In this document: positions 57,770 to 64,000 of the stretch, piece by piece | Position numbering within the stretch: position 1 is the stretch's first letter | Layout of the letters: each line of letters opens with the position of its first letter | NCBI RefSeq assembly: GCF_004362215.1 | Contig: NZ_SNWR01000001.1 | Location: 1,178,001 to 1,242,000, forward strand | Direction of reading: 5' to 3' | DNA: 64,000 nucleotides | From: Paractinoplanes brasiliensis | GTDB taxonomy: Bacteria; Actinomycetota; Actinomycetes; Mycobacteriales; Micromonosporaceae | Program-made: the position numbers and the translations under genes | Notes under the pieces: generated by a model | What the model was told of the DNA's origin: nothing | What the model saw: only the letters and a program-made list of their open reading frames with translations | The model's database searches: none

Positions 57770-59946
57770 AAGTCCTGGACTTGACCGACGAGCTCGGCGC
57801 CGCAGCGATACGTGCCCTCATAGGACTGGGCGCCGACGTCGTACGGGTTCCCGGCAGTGGCCCGGCCGACCGAGCCGCCGCCCTGCACTGGTACGCGGGC
57901 ACGAAAACGGCGGCAACCGGCGACCTCGACGCGCTGGCCGCCGAAGCCGACGTGATCGTGGAGAGCGGCCCGGTCGCCAAGCTGCGCGGCCTCACCAAGG
58001 ACGGCGAGTCCCGCTGGCCCGGCCTCGTCCACGTCGTGGTGACCTCGTTCGGCCTGACCGGCCCGCGCCGCGACTGGCTGGCCGACGACCTGATCGCGGC
58101 GTCCGCGGGTGGCATGACCTGGCTCGGCGGCCGCCCCGACGGGCCGCCCAAACCGCCGCCGCGCGAGTCGGCGCTGCAGGTCGCGGGCGCGCACGCGGCG
58201 ATCGGCGCCTGCCTGGGCCTGATCGCGAGGGACCGGGACGGCGCCGGCCAGCTGATCGACGTGTCCGCGCAGGAAGCGGTGGCGGCCACGCTCGAGACCG
58301 GCGCGATCGCCTGGATCCACGGGGGCGCGTTCCCCCGGCGTACGGGCGGAATCTACGGCCATGTCGCGCACCGCGTGTTCCGGGCCGCCGACGGGCACGC
58401 CGCCGGTGGCTACTCGGGCAGCAACCGCATGTGGACCGATCTGCTGGCGTGGATGGCCGAGGCGGGTGAGGCGGAGGACCTGACCGACGAGAAGTACGCC
58501 GACGCCGTGTACCGCTGGAACTCCCGCCCCCACGTGGACGAGGTCGTGGCCCGGTTCGCGTCCCGGCGTACGGCGAGAACGCTCGGTGAGCAGGGACGGC
58601 GGCGCGCCTTGCCGTGGGCCGAGGTGAGCCGGGCCGACCAGCTCGCCGAGAACCCGCAGCTGCGGTCGCGTGACTTCTTCATCGACGTGGACGGGTTCAC
58701 CGACGTCGGTTACGCCGTCAAGCTGCCCGCCTCCGAGCCGGGTTCGAAGACGTGGCGGACCGGTCGTACGGGTGAGCCGGCGCTGACCGGGTTGCGGGTG
58801 CTCGACCTGACGTGGGTGCTTGCCGGCCCGTACGCGACCCGTCAGCTCGCCGACCACGGCGCCGACGTCATCAAGGTGGAGTCGGCACACCGGCAGGACC
58901 CGACCCGGTTCGCGCCCTCGATGCGGCTGCGGCCCGGCGCCTCACACGACGACGGCGGCTACTTCCTCAACTTCAACCGGGGCAAACGCTCGATCGCCGT
59001 GAACATGCGCACCCCCGAGGGCCAGGACGTCGTCCGCCGGCTCGCCGCGCGGTGCGATGTCGTCATCGACAACTACAGCCCCGGCACGACGGCCAGGTGG
59101 GGCCTCGACCACGAGTCACTGAGCAAGGTGAACCCTGGCGTCATCACGGTGTCGATGTCCGGGGTCGGGCAGGACGGGCCGTGGCGCAACGCGGTCACGT
59201 TCGCCGACACCCTGGCTGCGATGTCCGGGCTCACACACGAGACGGCCGACCCGGGCGGCGACCCGCAGGGGCTCACGTTCGGGCTGGGCGACATGGTGGC
59301 CGCCAACGCCGCCGTGCTGGCGATCGTGGCGCTGCTGCGGGAAAGGCGCGGCGGTTTCGTCGACCTGTCGCAGCTCGAGGCGATGGCCGCGTCGATGGGG
59401 CCGGCCGTGCTGGAGCAGCAGCTGGGCACGGTTCCGGCCGGGGCCACGCCGGCCTGGCCGCACCGGCTGGCCCACCGCTGCCCGCACGGCGTCTACCCGG
59501 CGCTGGGCGAGGACCGGTGGGTCGCCGTCGCGGTGCTCGACGACGAGCAGTGGCGGACTCTCGCGCGGCTCACCGGCGTCCGGGAAACCGGTTTTGACCT
59601 GGCCGAACGCAAGGCCGACGAGGATCGCATCGACGCCGAGCTGGCCGCCTGGACCCGCACGCGGGGCGCCGCGGAGACGGCGGAGCTGCTGCAGTCGCAC
59701 GGCATCCCGGCCGCGGTGGTGAGCAACGGCGAGGACCTGACCGATCTCGATCCCCAGCTGGCCGCGCGCGGTTTCTATCCGGTGCTGCGGCACCCGCTCG
59801 CCGGCGAGGTCAAGCACGAGGGCAGCGTCCTCAGGCTTTCCCGTACGCCGGCACGGGTCGACCGTCCGGCGCCGCTGCTGGGCGAGCACACCCACGCCGT
59901 CCTGACCGAGTTCGGCATCACCGCCGACCCGACCGTCCTGGAGTGA
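57766..59946 (+). CDS. Fused two-domain class III CoA-transferase (CaiB/BaiF)
   Basis: 726 residues, about twice the usual 390. The N-terminal half (1-335) is a shortened CoA_transf_3 domain (VVVTSFGLTGPRRDWLADDLIAASAGGMTWLGGRPDGPPKPP, GQLIDVSAQEAVAATLE). The C-terminal half (about 345-726) restarts with LRVLDLTWVLAGPYATRQLADHGADVIKVES and contains the catalytic Asp region TFGLGDMVAANAAVLAI. In the N-terminal half the equivalent position reads RESALQVAGAHAAIGA, with no Asp, so probably only the C-terminal site is active. It would move CoA between acids. GTG 57766 overlaps the ligase stop (GTGA). Confidence 0.88.
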   Translation: MKVLDLTDELGAAAIRALIGLGADVVRVPGSGPADRAAALHWYAGTKTAATGDLDALAAEADVIVESGPVAKLRGLTKDGESRWPGLVHVVVTSFGLTGPRRDWLADDLIAASAGGMTWLGGRPDGPPKPPPRESALQVAGAHAAIGACLGLIARDRDGAGQLIDVSAQEAVAATLETGAIAWIHGGAFPRRTGGIYGHVAHRVFRAADGHAAGGYSGSNRMWTDLLAWMAEAGEAEDLTDEKYADAVYRWNSRPHVDEVVARFASRRTARTLGEQGRRRALPWAEVSRADQLAENPQLRSRDFFIDVDGFTDVGYAVKLPASEPGSKTWRTGRTGEPALTGLRVLDLTWVLAGPYATRQLADHGADVIKVESAHRQDPTRFAPSMRLRPGASHDDGGYFLNFNRGKRSIAVNMRTPEGQDVVRRLAARCDVVIDNYSPGTTARWGLDHESLSKVNPGVITVSMSGVGQDGPWRNAVTFADTLAAMSGLTHETADPGGDPQGLTFGLGDMVAANAAVLAIVALLRERRGGFVDLSQLEAMAASMGPAVLEQQLGTVPAGATPAWPHRLAHRCPHGVYPALGEDRWVAVAVLDDEQWRTLARLTGVRETGFDLAERKADEDRIDAELAAWTRTRGAAETAELLQSHGIPAAVVSNGEDLTDLDPQLAARGFYPVLRHPLAGEVKHEGSVLRLSRTPARVDRPAPLLGEHTHAVLTEFGITADPTVLE

Positions 59947-59951
59947 CACCG

Positions 59952-60719
59952 ATGACCTTCCTCAACGTCGACGTGGCGGCCGGGGTCGCCACCGTGGTGA
60001 TCGACCGCCCGCCCGCCAACGCCGTCAACCCCGCTCTCATCGAGGAATTCCTGACCGTCGTCCCCGCCCTGGCCGACGACCCCTCCGTACGCGTCATCGT
60101 GCTCACCGGCGTCGGCCGCTTCTTCATCGCCGGCGCCGACATCGCGGTGATGCGGGACCTGTCGCTCGCCAACCACGTGCGCATGCGCCGTTGGATCGAG
60201 GTGCAGCGCCTGCTCGAACTCGCCCCCAAACCGGTGATCGCCGCCCTCAACGGCCACACCCTGGGCGGCGGCGCCGAACTGTCCCTCGCCTGCGACCTGC
60301 GCCTGGCCGCCGAGTCGGCCACGGTCGGCTTCCCCGAGATGCAACTGGGCCTGTTCCCCGGCGCGGGCGGCAGTCAGCGATTGCCCCGCCTGCTCGGCCT
60401 GCACCGCGCCAGACTGCTGATGATCGAGGGCCGCCGCCTGTCCGCCGCCGAGGCCCTGTCGCTCGGTCTCATCGACGAGGTCCTGCCCGACGCGGGTTTC
60501 GCCGAGGCGGTCGCCGCACGTGCCGCCGCTTGGGCCGCCAAGCCCACAGCCACGATCGGCCTGCTCAAAACCTCGATGCTGAAGGGCGCGCCGCTGGACA
60601 TGGAGGGCGCGATGGCTGTCGAGTGGGAGGCCGTCCAGCAGGTCCTCGCCGGCGAGGACGCGGCCGAGGGGCTGCAGTCGTTCCTGGACAAACGCAAACC
60701 GGTCTTCCGCGGCAAGTAA
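59952..60719 (+). CDS. Enoyl-CoA hydratase/isomerase family protein
   Basis: 255 residues. The crotonase fold is clear: VATVVIDRPPANAVN, oxyanion-hole segments FFIAGADIAVMRDL and LNGHTLGGGAELSLACDLRLAAESATVGFPEMQLGLFPGAGGSQRLPRLLG. Both active-site Glu positions of hydratases (in GGGAELSLACD and PEMQLGLFPG) are present, so hydration of an enoyl-CoA is likely. ATG 59952 has GGAG 8 bp upstream; GTG 59943 overlapping the previous stop is an alternative. It is the last gene of the CoA operon, followed by a 17-bp inverted repeat. Confidence 0.9.
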   Translation: MTFLNVDVAAGVATVVIDRPPANAVNPALIEEFLTVVPALADDPSVRVIVLTGVGRFFIAGADIAVMRDLSLANHVRMRRWIEVQRLLELAPKPVIAALNGHTLGGGAELSLACDLRLAAESATVGFPEMQLGLFPGAGGSQRLPRLLGLHRARLLMIEGRRLSAAEALSLGLIDEVLPDAGFAEAVAARAAAWAAKPTATIGLLKTSMLKGAPLDMEGAMAVEWEAVQQVLAGEDAAEGLQSFLDKRKPVFRGK

Positions 60720-60785
60720 CAGGTCAAGATCAAGAACCGGATGTCGTAGCGGGGTGGTGGGTTCGGACCGTCGCTCACGCCGAGG

Positions 60786-60841
60786 GCCCGGGCGGGTTTC
60801 GCAGGCCGCCGGCGCGTCCAGAACGCGAAACCCACCCGGGC
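60786..60841. terminator. Long inverted repeat after the CoA operon
   Basis: GCCCGGGCGGGTTTCGC (60786-60802) and GCGAAACCCACCCGGGC (60825-60841) are complementary at 16 of 17 positions around a 22-nt loop. It lies between the convergent enoyl-CoA hydratase (stop 60719) and SnoaL (stop 60977) genes, so a bidirectional terminator is likely. Nothing else is evident in 60720-60976. Confidence 0.75.
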
Positions 60842-60976
60842 GGCCTGAGTGAGTGGTCGCGCCCGAAAACCCGGTGCAGCCGCACGCTCACGGAGCACGT
60901 CCGGACCGCTGGAACCCGCCCGGGCCGGCCGCGCAGGTGGATGCGCCCGGCAGAAGGGCACCAGGCAGGGTCGGAG

Positions 60977-61327
60977 TCAAGGCAGCGGAACGACGTAGGA
61001 GTCGACGCGGGCGATCCGGCCGTCGCGGAAGGTGAAGACGTCGTTGAAGGCGAACCGGAACGGGCCGTGGCCGACGCTGACTCCGCGGCCCTCGCCGGTG
61101 GTGACGACGACCGCGCCGTCCTCGTAGACGCGCTGCACGTCGAGCGCCGGGCTGCCCTCGAAGGCCGGGTTCTCGATCTCGCTGTCGAACTCGGCCTTGC
61201 CGTGGGTGGTGCGGTGGCCGTGGATGACCCATTCGACGTCGTCGGTCAGGGTGGCGAGGATGCGCGGGTGGTCGCTCGACCGGAACCCTTCGAAGTAGTC
61301 GGCGACCAGGTTCTGCTGGGGTGTCAT
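60977..61327 (-). CDS. SnoaL-like / NTF2-fold protein
   Basis: 116 residues. The pattern QNLVADYFEGFRSSDHPRILATLTDDVEWVIHG, then FRFAFNDVFTFRDGRIARVDSYVVPL is typical of SnoaL_2 proteins, cone-shaped alpha+beta barrels acting as isomerases, hydratases or binding proteins. Function here is unknown. ATG 61327 overlaps the SRPBCC stop (ATGA), placing it third in an ArsR-SRPBCC-SnoaL operon. Confidence 0.85.
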   Translation of the reverse strand: MTPQQNLVADYFEGFRSSDHPRILATLTDDVEWVIHGHRTTHGKAEFDSEIENPAFEGSPALDVQRVYEDGAVVVTTGEGRGVSVGHGPFRFAFNDVFTFRDGRIARVDSYVVPLP

Positions 61328-61746
61328 GGCTTCTCCAAGTGGGTGGCGAGGGCTTCGAGGATCGACGCGAGCCCGGCGTCCGCCTGGGCGGTGCGCAGCG
61401 AGGGCGGGAGGCCCCGCTGATGAACGGTGAGGTCGGTGCCGTCGCCGTCGGGGCGCAGGGTGACGGTGGTGCGCAGGCCGGTGAGCGGCTCGTCGAACAC
61501 CAGCTCGCAGGGCTCGGTGACGCTGACATACACGAAACGCAGGCGGCGGCGTGCGGAAGGGCCGACGGTGTCGAGGGCGAACTCGCCGCCGGCGCGCAGG
61601 TCCACAGTCACCGATTCCGGGGGCACGGTGGCGTGCGAGCCACCCCAGAACGCGGCGATGCCGTCCGGCGTGGTGAAGGCCGCCCACACGCGCGACGGCG
61701 GAGCGGCCAGGCGGCGTACGGCAATGAGCTCGTCACCCCGGATCAC
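61324..61746 (-). CDS. SRPBCC (AHSA1-like) domain protein
   Basis: 140 residues. The AHSA1 pattern is IAVRRLAAPPSRVWAAFTTPDGIAAFWGGSHATVPPESVTVDLRAGGEFALD, FVYVSVTEPCELVFDEPLTG and a C-terminal helix DAGLASILEALATHLEK. The ligand is unknown. GTG 61746 overlaps the ArsR stop by 4 bp (GTGA). Gene order is ArsR first, the reverse of the 11.4-12.2 kb pair, so the two modules are not a simple recent duplication. Confidence 0.85.
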   Translation of the reverse strand: MIRGDELIAVRRLAAPPSRVWAAFTTPDGIAAFWGGSHATVPPESVTVDLRAGGEFALDTVGPSARRRLRFVYVSVTEPCELVFDEPLTGLRTTVTLRPDGDGTDLTVHQRGLPPSLRTAQADAGLASILEALATHLEKP

Positions 61747-62051
61747 GGCGCGAGGTGTTTCTCGAGGGTGTCGAGCCGGTCGTTCCAGGTGTGCCGTTGC
61801 TCGTCGATCCATGAGCCGAGCCGGGCCAGCTGCTCGGCCCGCAACCGGCACGGCCGCCGGGTGCCCTCGCGCCGCTGCTCGACCAGCCCGCACCGCCGCA
61901 GCACGCCGACGTGGTGCGAGATCGCCTGCTGGGTCAGTTCGAACGGCTCGGCCAGCTCGGTCACGGTGGCCTCCCCGTGGGCGAGCCGGCTCACCAGGGC
62001 CCGCCGCACCGGGTCGCCGAGCGCGGCGAACGCCGCATCCAGATCCGACAT
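61743..62051 (-). CDS. ArsR-family winged-helix repressor
   Basis: 102 residues: FAALGDPVRRALVSRLAHGEATVTELAEPFELTQQAISHHVGVLRRCGLVEQRREGTRR is the ArsR wHTH, and the C-terminal helix EQRHTWNDRLDTLEKHL is typical of the SRPBCC-associated subgroup. No metal-binding Cys set is visible. ATG 62051. A perfect 7-4-7 palindrome at 62065-62082, 14 bp upstream, is its probable operator, so the operon would be autorepressed. Confidence 0.9.
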   Translation of the reverse strand: MSDLDAAFAALGDPVRRALVSRLAHGEATVTELAEPFELTQQAISHHVGVLRRCGLVEQRREGTRRPCRLRAEQLARLGSWIDEQRHTWNDRLDTLEKHLAP

Positions 62052-62060
62052 GCCGACACG

Positions 62061-63068
62061 CTAACACAAACGACTGTTTGTGGAAGGCTCGTATGCGGCG
62101 GCAACGGCGGCGAAGGCGGCCTTGGGCTCCCAGTGGCCGTCGTCGAAGACCTTGACGACGCCGAGGCTTGCCAGGTCCAGATCGTCGCGGGGGTCGCCGC
62201 CGGGGCGGTGCGGAAAGTTGTGCAGCGCGAACAGGTGGACGAACGTACTGTCGGCGCCGGCGTGATCGAAGATGCCGAGCATCTCGGTCAGGTATCGCGC
62301 CTGGCCGGGCTCGTCCCGCTCGTACGCGCCGTCGAGCCGCGCCGGGAGGCCGTCGTCGTACTCGACGATCTCCATGCTGCGCTGGGCCACGTCACCCGCC
62401 CCGCGCCACGTCGCGCACCCGAAACCGGTGACGGCGAGCGGCTTCGGCTGGGCGGCCAGATCCCGTACGGCGTCAGGGAACTGCTCGGCCACCTCGGCCG
62501 AGCGGATGAGCTCCAGCGTCACGAAGTCGAAGAGCTCCCAGTCGACGGCCTCGAACGGGATCGCGGCGTAGGTCACCTTGCCGCGGAAACGCTCGCGGAC
62601 CTGCGGCACGGCGGCGCGCAGGAAACGGTCGAGCCGGTCGCGGGCCTCGGGCATGCGCCGCCGCGGGTCGGCGAACAAGTTCCCGACGCGGTCGCCGATG
62701 CCGTCGCCGTCGACGAGGCCGCGGATCATCAGGGTCAGCTCGACACCGGCCACGAACACGACCTCGGCCCCCGCGGCACGGATCCGTTCGGCCTGCTCGG
62801 CGCAGTCGCGGAACAGCGCCAGGGTCTCGTCGGTGGTCAGGTCCAGCGGGTACGGCGAGAACCAGATCTCCAGTCCCAGGGCGGCCGCGATGCCGGCGGC
62901 GAGCTCCAGCCGGGCCGGGTCGCCGCCGACCAGGTGCACGGCGGTGCAGTGCAGCTCGTCACGGATGACGCGCAGGTCACGCCGTACGGAGTCGGGGTCG
63001 AGGTGGTCGATGGAGGCGCGCCCGTTCTGGACGAACCCGGTGTCGTAGGCGATGCCCTTGGCTCTCAT
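62061..63068 (-). CDS. TIM-barrel-like protein of unknown function
   Basis: 335 residues. The sequence AKGIAYDTGFVQNGRASIDHLDPDSVRRDLRVIRDELHCTAVHLVGG, LEIWFSPYPLDLTTDETLALFRDCAEQAERIRAAGAEVVFVAGVELTLM, VTYAAIPFEAVDWELFDFV, PLAVTGFGCATWRGA looks like a glycoside-hydrolase-type barrel. Actinobacterial relatives are often labelled abortive-infection proteins, but I see nothing here that supports that. ATG 63068 follows GGAGG. It is divergent from a TetR gene, with palindromic operators between. Its 3' end contains the ArsR operator of the next operon. Confidence 0.75.
   Translation of the reverse strand: MRAKGIAYDTGFVQNGRASIDHLDPDSVRRDLRVIRDELHCTAVHLVGGDPARLELAAGIAAALGLEIWFSPYPLDLTTDETLALFRDCAEQAERIRAAGAEVVFVAGVELTLMIRGLVDGDGIGDRVGNLFADPRRRMPEARDRLDRFLRAAVPQVRERFRGKVTYAAIPFEAVDWELFDFVTLELIRSAEVAEQFPDAVRDLAAQPKPLAVTGFGCATWRGAGDVAQRSMEIVEYDDGLPARLDGAYERDEPGQARYLTEMLGIFDHAGADSTFVHLFALHNFPHRPGGDPRDDLDLASLGVVKVFDDGHWEPKAAFAAVAAAYEPSTNSRLC
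62065..62082. promoter_or_regulatory. ArsR operator inside the 3' end of the upstream gene
   Basis: CACAAACGACTGTTTGTG is a perfect 7-4-7 inverted repeat. It lies in the last codons of the TIM-barrel gene (TNSRLC and stop), 14 bp upstream of the ArsR ATG at 62051. Confidence 0.75.
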
Positions 63069-63084
63069 GCCTCCGGGAGGCTAG

Positions 63085-63106
63085 GCAAAATTTTGCGTGC
63101 ACGCAA
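63085..63106. promoter_or_regulatory. Overlapping palindromes between TIM-barrel and TetR genes
   Basis: GCAAAATTTTGC (63085-63096) overlaps TTGCGTGCACGCAA (63093-63106); both are perfect palindromes. They lie 17-38 bp from the minus-strand ATG (63068) and 23-44 bp from the TetR GTG (63129). The 14-mer is a typical TetR operator. Confidence 0.7.
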
Positions 63107-63128
63107 GTTTCGTGCGAGGCTGGGTCCC

Positions 63129-63803
63129 GTGAGCCTCCGTGAACGAAAGAAGCAGGCGACCCGGGCGGCGTTGAGCGCGGCGGCCCTGCGGCTCGCGCTG
63201 GAGCACGGCCCCGAGCACGTACGGGTGGACGACATCGCCGAGGCCGCCGGCGTCTCCCCGCGCACCTACAACAACTACTTCTCGAGCCGCGAACAGGCGA
63301 TCGTGGCCGCCGTCACCGCTGACCGGACCGCCCGGCTCGTGACCGCGGTGACGTCGCGGCCACCCACCGTGGGCCTGGGTGACGCCGTCGTCGAGGCGGT
63401 GGCCGGCTCCTGCGCCGAGGAGGGCGGCCCGTCACCCCAGGCCCTCGCCATGATCACGGCGAGCCCGGCGCTGCGGGAGCACTACGCCGGCGCGCTCACG
63501 GCGGTGGAGGGGCCGGTCGAGGAGGCCATCCGTGAGCGGCGCCCGGGGGTCGATCCGCTGACCGCCCAGGTGCTCGCGGCCGCCGTGAGCGCTGCCGCCC
63601 GGGTCGCGCTGCAGCAGTGGCTGCGGTCAGTGAGCGTGCCGGCGGCGCTGCCGGGCTTCGTCGTCCCCTCCGGGTCGTTGCCCGATCTGGTGCGCGCGGC
63701 CCTGCTCCCCTTGCGCCCGGCCCTCGACGCCGCCGGCGGCCGTACGGGATCTGGCCCTTGCCCTGATGGGGTGGGCGGCGCTGCGGTCAGGGCACCACGG
63801 TGA
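63129..63803 (+). CDS. TetR-family transcriptional regulator
   Basis: 224 residues. The N-terminal HTH RKKQATRAALSAAALRLALEHGPEHVRVDDIAEAAGVSPRTYNNYFSSREQAIVAA (about residues 6-60) is diagnostic; the NNYF variant of the usual YYHF is common in actinobacterial TetRs. The C-terminal ligand domain (LAMITASPALREHYAGAL, AQVLAAAVSAAARVALQQWL) is generic. GTG 63129. It probably represses the divergent TIM-barrel gene and itself through TTGCGTGCACGCAA. The end overlaps the convergent USP gene by 17 bp. Confidence 0.9.
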   Translation: MSLRERKKQATRAALSAAALRLALEHGPEHVRVDDIAEAAGVSPRTYNNYFSSREQAIVAAVTADRTARLVTAVTSRPPTVGLGDAVVEAVAGSCAEEGGPSPQALAMITASPALREHYAGALTAVEGPVEEAIRERRPGVDPLTAQVLAAAVSAAARVALQQWLRSVSVPAALPGFVVPSGSLPDLVRAALLPLRPALDAAGGRTGSGPCPDGVGGAAVRAPR

Positions 63804-64000
63804 CCGGCCAGCGGCCGCAGCGCACCAGCTTCGAGCCCAGGGAGCCGGTGATGCGGTGCAGCGCCTGGACCGAGCGGCCCACGATGACGGCGTCGGCGCG
63901 CAGCTCGTGGGCGGTGTCGAGGATTTCGGCGTACGGCTCGCCGGTGCGCACGACCAGGTGGGCGTCGAGGTCGAGGTCGGCCAGGCGTTCGGCGAACATG
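63787..64000 (-). CDS. Universal stress protein, C-terminal part (5' end outside window)
   Basis: The visible ~71 residues, AERLADLDLDAHLVVRTGEP, YAEILDTAHELRADAVIVGR, ITGSLGSKLVRCGRWPVTVVP, match the second half of a UspA domain, including the nucleotide-binding GSLGSKLVRxxxxPVTVV tail (a G-x9-G-S/T variant). The domain probably continues beyond 64000. It overlaps the TetR stop by 17 bp. Confidence 0.85.
   Translation of the reverse strand, partial: MFAERLADLDLDAHLVVRTGEPYAEILDTAHELRADAVIVGRSVQALHRITGSLGSKLVRCGRWPVTVVP

Noticed and set aside
1..64000. tRNA, rRNA, insertion sequences, prophage or integrase genes
   Set aside because: I found no transposase or integrase motif, terminal repeats of an IS, or recognisable tRNA/rRNA sequence in the window.

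Overview
The window is high-GC actinobacterial DNA. Coding is dense, GTG starts are common, many genes overlap by ATGA or GTGA, and there are several LuxR/SARP-type ATPase regulators plus secreted FG-GAP and LacI/GH modules. The gene content and style fit Micromonosporaceae (Actinoplanes-like). This is an inference from composition and gene families; no rRNA or other taxonomic marker is present.

Layout. 1-26 kb is ordinary chromosomal content. It holds a methyltransferase, a STAND LuxR regulator, DoxX, two diguanylate cyclases (one with a cytosolic sugar-binding-like sensor), a SARP/AAA regulator, a hemerythrin protein, an SRPBCC-ArsR pair, a GNAT/GlcD pair, a HigBA toxin-antitoxin locus with a frameshifted toxin, a GH120 beta-xylosidase with its LacI repressor and two operators, an MCP and a PrsW-like protease. 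26-61 kb is a catabolic island. It carries an aldehyde dehydrogenase, two paralogous IclR regulators, an N,N-dimethylformamidase-like amidohydrolase, an RbsABC-like importer, two GMC oxidoreductases and alpha/beta hydrolases. It also carries a seven-gene operon (CarAa-like Rieske oxygenase, LigB-type extradiol dioxygenase, metal-ligand-less M20-like protein, two ring-fission-type hydrolases, a 34-residue membrane peptide, an MDR enzyme). A divergent ferredoxin reductase/FdxA pair faces that operon. Downstream of a large secreted FG-GAP protein lies a CoA-processing operon (ALDH, acyl-CoA ligase, fused CaiB-type CoA-transferase, enoyl-CoA hydratase) with a divergent SDR. 61-64 kb has an ArsR-SRPBCC-SnoaL operon, a TIM-barrel-type protein divergent from a TetR regulator, and a partial universal stress protein.

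How the genes work together (inference). The island looks like one regulon for uptake and ring-opening of an aromatic, possibly N-containing, compound, followed by conversion of fragments to CoA esters. The main support is a 17-bp palindrome, roughly GGTCCG-N5-CGGACC, found in six island promoter regions. In two of them it occurs as two sites separated by exactly 2 bp, and a third has a weaker partner at the same spacing. The two IclR proteins have near-identical recognition helices and are the natural candidates to bind it.

Other themes are recurrent in-frame 30/33-bp tandem repeats inside genes, several truncated gene remnants (PucR, ArsR, Uma2, VapC, ferredoxin tail), and strong over-representation of the palindrome CGTACG.
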